NCBI GenBank assembly: GCA_015680905.1
Contig: CM027377.1
Span: 21,228,501 to 21,292,500, forward strand
Direction: 5' to 3'
Origin: Coptis chinensis
Taxonomy: Eukaryota > Streptophyta > Magnoliopsida > Ranunculales > Ranunculaceae
DNA length: 64,000 bases
The notes beneath the pieces are model-generated. The model did no database searches. It saw only the letters and a list, made by a program, of their open reading frames with translations, and was not told the DNA's origin. This document shows positions 59,178 to 64,000 of this stretch, one piece after another. The number at the start of each line of letters is the position of its first letter. Within the stretch, counting starts at the first letter, position 1. The translations under genes were made by a program, and so were the position numbers.

Positions 59178-61310
59178 TCATATGATCATTGGTTTGGGCA
59201 AATCCAATAGTTCCTTACAAACTTTTCGCATATACAACTCGTACAAATCTTTGTAATTCATCTTCTCACGTTCTAGTTCATCTCCCGTTTCTATTAAAGT
59301 CTCTGTCAATTGTCTTTACGGATGATTCACAATGTGCCATTTGCGCGTGATCTTGCCGAGCCGCTCGTTTAAATCGTCATTAAGCTTGTTATTTTTCTCT
59401 GCCTCTTTTTGCGCACGTTTAAGTTCCTGATCTTTGGTCGCCACGAGTGCCTTTAATTCTATCACATCTGCTTTTAAGTGTTTGTGTTCTTCCATTATCT
59501 CACAGGCTTTCCCAAAGTCTTCGTACGATCTCTGCTTTCGGCTTCTTCCGTCCGGCTTCGGTTAAGTTTTTGTTTTCGTTTTCTAACTCTACGGTTGGTT
59601 ACGCTTAACGCTTTGTTTGCCTCTTCCAATTTTCGGTTGAGTATTTTTCACTTTCTCTATTTCTTCTACGGCATTGACTTCATTGAGCGATACTTGTCTT
59701 CGCGAATGTTTCATGAATTTCTTTGGCCCATTACTACGCCCGTTTTAACTTCTGGGCGAAATATATCTGATTTCATCAATCTTTCGGACTTAAACATAAG
59801 TTTGCAATAAGCGATAAAAAAATACTATCATACTCGGTTCATACTATCGAAAATCATTGACCTTTGCTTTCTGTCATATTCTCCGATGTTCTCCGTATTA
59901 CAGTCCGCGGTTTTGATATTTTTGAACCCTCCATTGGCGTGGTCCCTGGCGATACGCCGGCCGTCGTCGGACTTGAACATCTTTGCTTCATCTACCAATT
60001 TTCATCGGTTTAGTGTTGGACATAAATTTCTTTACCGTCCTAACGCAATAGTAAAAGTCAGCGGTCAACTCAACTTTGTTAACAGATTACGTGGTTTTCC
60101 TCCATGAGTAGTATTACCCCGGACAAGATTACTTGCGGTGGTGGTTGGATTCTTTGCTCCTGCATTTTGTTTTGCCGTTTGTTTTCTTTCACCGACTTTG
60201 TGTTCTTTTTTTGCACTATCTTTTTGTAAGTATCACGGTTTCGTTCTTTTCCCCGCCATTCTTTTCTGTATATACCAAACGAGGCGAGATATTACATCTC
60301 CCCACACTTTTACATATATATTTTTTCACGGTACATACCTTTTCCTCTTTGTGTTGAGAATGTACTTTATTTCGTCTGGGCTGTTTTGTGCATTGTAGTC
60401 TCGTCCCTCAAGGCATCATACATTGTAACGTTGGTTGTCTCTCTTGGTCTCCGTTCACCCGTTTTCTTGTGGAACATCTTCTTTTGTACAATTCGCTATT
60501 TGTGTTTGGCAAGCTTAGCACTAATTCTTGCGGTGTTAATTCCGTTCCATCTTCTTTTTTACTATCGCTATCGCTGCCAAATATTGCATTTCTGAGAATC
60601 TTATTCTTCTTCGCCATTTCACTATGTGTCTCCTTGGACTTATAGAGCTGTTGTTCAATACCCCCATAGTGTTGGAAATCAACAATATCATCGAAATAGC
60701 TCAGATCTACCAATCTTTCGTCAGAACATTCATGAAAGAAGAAACGAAGGTTGTTCTCCACTTCCTTGTCCAATTCAATGTCTAGTAGTGTACTCGCATT
60801 TTCTGTTAGACACAAAATAACTCGTGTTAGTCAACAGTTTACTCGTAGTACAATTTTCAATACTTATGTTTTAGCTTACCTCGAAATTTGTTCGGCACTT
60901 TAAACTCTGGCCGGATTCCACTTCCCTCATAAGCCGTAAATCTATCCCATCCGTGTATACTTTTGGGAACCCTTTAAAAGTTACGTTTGAATCCTTGAAT
61001 TCAACTTCAAATTTTATGTACCCTTTTCGTCGATTATGGCTTTTTGGTGCATTATCACGCGAAGATTTCTTGAGCCCCAAACCTTACGTTAAATTCATTT
61101 TGTAAAGCGGTCGCTCTCGTAAAGATTAACGAGCGATATTGGCGGTTGTCGGTGCAATTTGCCACCACTCCAATAATTGCGCCAATTTCTTTGTTCAACG
61201 GAATTGTATTCCCGCAATTTAATTGTGTGTAAGCCATTACTACTTCATCTTCTTCGACTTTCATTTCAAATTCGTACACTTCTTCCATCTCAAATTTTCG
61301 AGTCCTAGTA
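59178..61310 (-). pseudogene. Antisense ORF of the Tat element, with an in-frame intron, partly decayed
   Basis: Reading against the retrotransposon, coding text begins near 61310 (MEEVYEFEMKVEEDEV, GNTIPLNKEIGAIIGVVANC), and after a frameshift gives GWDRFTAYEGSGIRPEFKV and PNKFR. A 77-base intron (60879-60803, GTAAGCT...CTAACAG) joins PNKFR to ENASTLLDIELDKEVENNLR in phase 1. The frame then stays open to about 60408 (charged, EDGTELTPQELV). The C-terminal end has a heptad-like coiled coil (KHLKADVIELKALVATKDQE, then LKRAQKEAEKNNKLN) and stops at 59178. Antisense ORFs here, some related to the putative gypsy-type transposon family (Transposase_28), are known from Tat elements. The present protein has no recognised enzymatic motif. 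Confidence 0.72.
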
Positions 61311-61689
61311 TTTTCTATATTTCCTTAGCGACCATCGACGCGGTTTGAGGTAGTCATTTGTATCGTCACCTTCTTTCCACCTCACCAAGTCTCGATCGTC
61401 ATCGAAGTTTTTCTTCTCGATTATCTTTCATCCGTGTAATACATTCGTTTCTACGCAAAAAACCGGTCGGATAGCTCAAAACCGGATGCACTAGCTCCAC
61501 AAGGGTGAACTGGATTCATTTCAAGGCAACAGTGCGGTGCCTTTCTGTCTTTGGCAAAGCACCGTATTATGTTTTGTTATTTTATTCCGGATACACTTTG
61601 GCCATGTTAAAAAGAGCAGGTACGGTGCCCTTCATTAACTGGCGATGCACCGTATCGTATTTGATAACATAAACTTTGAACTTAAGCGC

Positions 61690-62056
61690 AAGGCCCAAAA
61701 TTTCGATATCGGTTAATATATCGGTGTACCCAAAAACCGAGATATATCGGATATATTGGTTTTTTTGGTGACCAGTCCAAACTATTTAAAATATCGGAAA
61801 TATCGGACATATAATATCGGAAATATATTGGAAATATCGGATTTATATTTAAAAATGGTCAAAAAGTCAACCGATATATATCGGAAATATCGATTATATC
61901 GGCGATATAAAGTTTCATATCGGAAATTCCGATATATCTCGGAAAAAAAGGGGTTCAATATTCGGTGGATATATGTCGGAAATATCGATATCGGTGTACC
62001 AATTTACCGAGATATATCGGCGAGATATCGGATATCTCGGCGATATTTTGGGCCAT
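61690..62056. mobile_element. ATATCGG palindromic element, copy 2, inside the Tat element
   Basis: About 370 bases consist of ATATCGG/CCGATAT words. The left end reads GGCCCAAAATTTCGATATCGG and the right end, reversed, GGCCCAAAATATCGCCGAGA, so the ends form terminal inverted repeats. Near-ends also match (GGTGTACC...ACCGAGATATATCGG on both sides). TAAGCGC occurs on both outer flanks (61683 and 62060), a possible target duplication. There is no coding capacity. Confidence 0.7.
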
Positions 62057-62379
62057 GCATAAGCGCCAGTATCTCTTCCTCATCGTCTTCTCCAGCTGAA
62101 GATCACTACAGCAAAAAAAACAAAAACCAAAGTTAAGATATTTTTTGTGTCACCACCACATGTCCGAAACAGAGAATTTCTAAGGCCAAGATGCAACAGT
62201 TCAAGGTCATGCATATAAAAAAAAAAAAAAAAAAGAAAGAAGAAGAACAGCTGGGGCTTGAGGGTCGTACCTTTGATGTTGGGACTTGGGATTAGAAAGG
62301 TTCATGTGCATAATGTAAACTGCCGAAGGAGTTTCTCTTGTGTTTTCCATGCTCGTTATGATGGAGGCGACTCACACAC

Positions 62380-62665
62380 AATTCTGAGGCGCACCACAAG
62401 AACTAGGTTTTCCTACCATGATCGCTTGGACCTTTGGTGGTGGTAACATTATTGCTATCGCTGAATATAAGGAGTATAAGTTTAGCTTACCGTGAATCAA
62501 GATGAGCTGAGCGATTGCTAGTTCGATGGAAGGCGCCACCACCAGCCAGCGATATCTGGAAGAAGTCGAGTTTTGTCGCGATGTCAAAGATTTTTTACTT
62601 ACGTTTGTTTTGTTGGATGGCGTAAAAAAGTGTTTTTGTGGATTGGGATGTCGCGGCCACACCAC
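62380..62665 (-). other. Gene-like spliced fragment near the Tat 3' end
   Basis: On the minus strand a frame reads SSRYRWLVVAPSIELAIAQL, then ATTCACG|GTAAGC, and TTATATTCAG resumes an open frame. The splice-like signals and a GTAG-AG pair near 62080-62110 suggest that a host-gene fragment or the 5' part of the antisense gene lies here. I do not recognise the protein. Confidence 0.3.
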
Positions 62666-63195
62666 TTATATAGGTTCTGGCTGGGGTTTTCAGTCTTTGG
62701 TGGGATTATGCTCCAACTCCAACTTCATCCCTAATCTCAAATCTTATCTACTCCATATTCTTATCTCATCCGAACACTTTGAGTCCAATTCAGTATTTAG
62801 CTTTCTTTTTATTATTATTATTACTAAATTGCCCTTACGTTTAATTTTCAACGGTATAATCCAAGTATCGCTATTCCGTTGCACGCATCGTCAATTCAAA
62901 TTTCATTATTATACGCGTGACGCCGCGTCGATGCAGTTTTCGCCAATCGATTTTTTTGCAATTTTATTTACGTGCATATTTTATTTTTTTGCATGCATTT
63001 TCGCCATCTTTTATTTAACTACATTGCGTCCGTATCGTTAGTTTGACATTATTTAGATTACCGCTAATTCCGCGATTTTTTTTTCGATTGATCAATTTTC
63101 CAATTATTTCTTTTCGCCGCGACGCCGTTATACATTCAGCTCATTTTTCTTTCTTCTTTGCCATATGAACTTTGTTTAAGATGCCAAAGAGGGGC

Positions 63196-63677
63196 TGTGT
63201 TCAACCCCCACCTACGTGGCAAACGTCCATTGGTAGGAGTGTCCACTTTATTCGTTTAATCGACAGAGCTAAAGCCCAATTCACAATATCATGGATCAAT
63301 GTACAAGCCCATTAACTCATGTGGCTAAGGCTGAACCTTAGCCACATGGCTTGCCACTAATGTAAGTTGATTTATGTCCAGATTCGTTTCTTATCAAAGA
63401 GATAATTATCAGTTGAAAGTTATAGTATATCACAATTACTCAAGCTACAAGATTACTTGAGCTACAAGGACTCTCTACTCTACCTATATAAATACCAAAC
63501 TATTTTTCATTGAACTCACGTTCTTGAGACTTGATCCCACCGATAATTTGGGTATGTAGGCAACCGCAAGGTCTGATCTCATCATTCCCCCAATCACCAT
63601 CATTTTTCTAATTACTTTTCTACGTTCTTCGTCTTTTTCATCAACACTTGGTGTTTTGATCATATTTGGTCGAAACA
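63196..63677 (+). repeat. Tat element 3' LTR
   Basis: The 482-base LTR begins TGTGTTCAACC and ends GAAACA. It contains a perfect 13-base inverted repeat (63318-63330 with 63336-63348, loop CTGAA) that is half deleted in the 5' LTR. Confidence 0.94.
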
Positions 63678-63719
63678 ACAGTTCTACAAGGTACAAGACT
63701 GCAAAATGATTGCTCATAT

Positions 63720-64000
63720 AGCAAAATAATTTTTTTAAAAAAAAAAAACTAAAACACGTTTAGTGACGCCATAATGCCGTCCCAAAAAAATTGACACTAG
63801 AATGTCGTCACAAATGTGAAACTGTCGTCACAAATTTGTGGCGCCAAAACGCCGTCACAACAAAAACTGTCGCCAGAATGCCGACACAAATGTGAAAATG
63901 TCGTCACAAATTTGTGTCGCCAAAAGGCCATCACAAAAATTACTGACGTCAAGATGCCGTCACAAAATTTAGTGACGCAAATTGAGACGCCGAATGGGCG
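63720..64000. repeat. CACTA subterminal repeat array
   Basis: GTCGTCACAAA, GCCGTCACAA and related words occur at least eight times, many joined as TCACAAATTTGTG palindromes with GCGCC or GACGCC between. These are the binding-site-like subterminal repeats of the CACTA element that begins at 48890. Confidence 0.75.

Larger units (their letters stand above)
51702..63677 (+). mobile_element. Tat-lineage Ty3/gypsy retrotransposon with antisense ORF, 12 kb
   Basis: LTRs of 474 and 482 bases begin TGT(G)TT(T)C(A/G)ACCCCCACC and end TTTGGTCGAAA(C/T)A. The exact 5-bp target ACAGT is at 51697-51701 and 63678-63682. The 5' LTR is followed by TTGGCGTCGTCTGCGG, like Tat primer sites. A purine tract AAAGAGGGGC precedes the 3' LTR. 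Gag, protease, RT, RNase H and integrase are in order, and then come 4.7 kb with tandem repeats and an antisense coding region, as known for the Tat group. LTRs differ by roughly a dozen and a half substitutions by eye. Confidence 0.92.
48890..64000. mobile_element. CACTA (En/Spm) DNA transposon, left end; right end beyond window
   Basis: The left terminus reads CACTACACCATAACATC. Subterminal words TTTGTGAC recur at 48911, 48935 and 49052, with GCGTCA near 48953 and 48980. At 63720-64000, after the nested Tat element, the inverse words GTCACAAA and GACGCC occur many times, as expected near the opposite CACTA terminus. The terminus itself is not in the window. No TNPD-like transposase was recognised, so the element is probably non-autonomous. 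The interior 49100-51696 carries gene-like pieces with splice signals. Confidence 0.75.

Noticed and set aside
59478-60645. Several plus-strand Phe-rich frames in the Tat element
   Set aside because: They are reverse-strand shadows of the antisense coding region, which has coiled-coil sequence and a consistent splice.
62526-63041. 171-codon plus-strand frame before the 3' LTR
   Set aside because: It has low-complexity Phe/Ile-rich text with no family resemblance, and minus-strand splice signals overlap it.

Overview
The window is nuclear DNA of a flowering plant, probably a eudicot. It carries intron-containing plant gene families (a CYP84A-like P450 exon, a DUF569 protein, a LOB-domain transcription factor, a tetratricopeptide-repeat-38-like protein and a defensin-like peptide) in AT-rich sequence dominated by LTR retrotransposons and DNA transposons. 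No prokaryotic operon, organellar gene block, rRNA gene or CRISPR array was seen. The species cannot be named from the sequence.

Region by region: 1-2.2 kb holds an ATATCG-rich palindromic repeat and a frameshifted P450 first exon (minus). 2.2-7.2 kb is intergenic and holds two non-autonomous hAT-like elements with exact 8-bp target duplications. 7.3-8.2 kb is a two-exon DUF569 gene (minus). 10.2-11.3 kb is a two-exon LBD gene (plus). 11.5-32 kb is a nested block: an Athila-type Ty3/gypsy element (12716-27641, TSD AGAGC) lies inside the 5' LTR of a Copia element (12445-31813, TSD TCAAC), which itself lies inside an older Copia remnant. 33.1-33.4 kb is a 72-bp, in-frame minisatellite. 33.9-39.5 kb is a complete 14-exon TTC38-like gene (minus) whose joined exons total exactly 479 codons. 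40.4-40.7 kb is a two-exon defensin-like gene (plus). 41.4-47.8 kb holds three solo LTRs with target duplications: one of 2.7 kb resembling a Tekay/Del chromovirus LTR, and two of about 1.3 kb from one family in opposite orientation. From 48.0 kb to the end, a truncated Athila-family LTR is interrupted by a CACTA DNA transposon that starts at 48890 and runs off the window. That CACTA is split by a 12-kb Tat-lineage Ty3/gypsy element (51702-63677, TSD ACAGT).

The host genes look independent: a possible lignin-pathway P450 relic, a transcription factor, a TPR protein and a secreted cysteine-rich peptide, with no sign of a metabolic cluster. The most interesting signals are in the mobile DNA. 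The Tat element carries a long antisense coding region with a predicted in-frame intron and a C-terminal coiled coil. The Athila element repeats a GC-rich leader module in front of gag and in front of two successive 3' ORFs, and it is far more decayed in coding sequence than the older Copia element it sits in. The CACTA element appears to carry a spliced, gene-like exon.

All boundaries, splice sites and identities were read by eye; no database search or alignment program was run.
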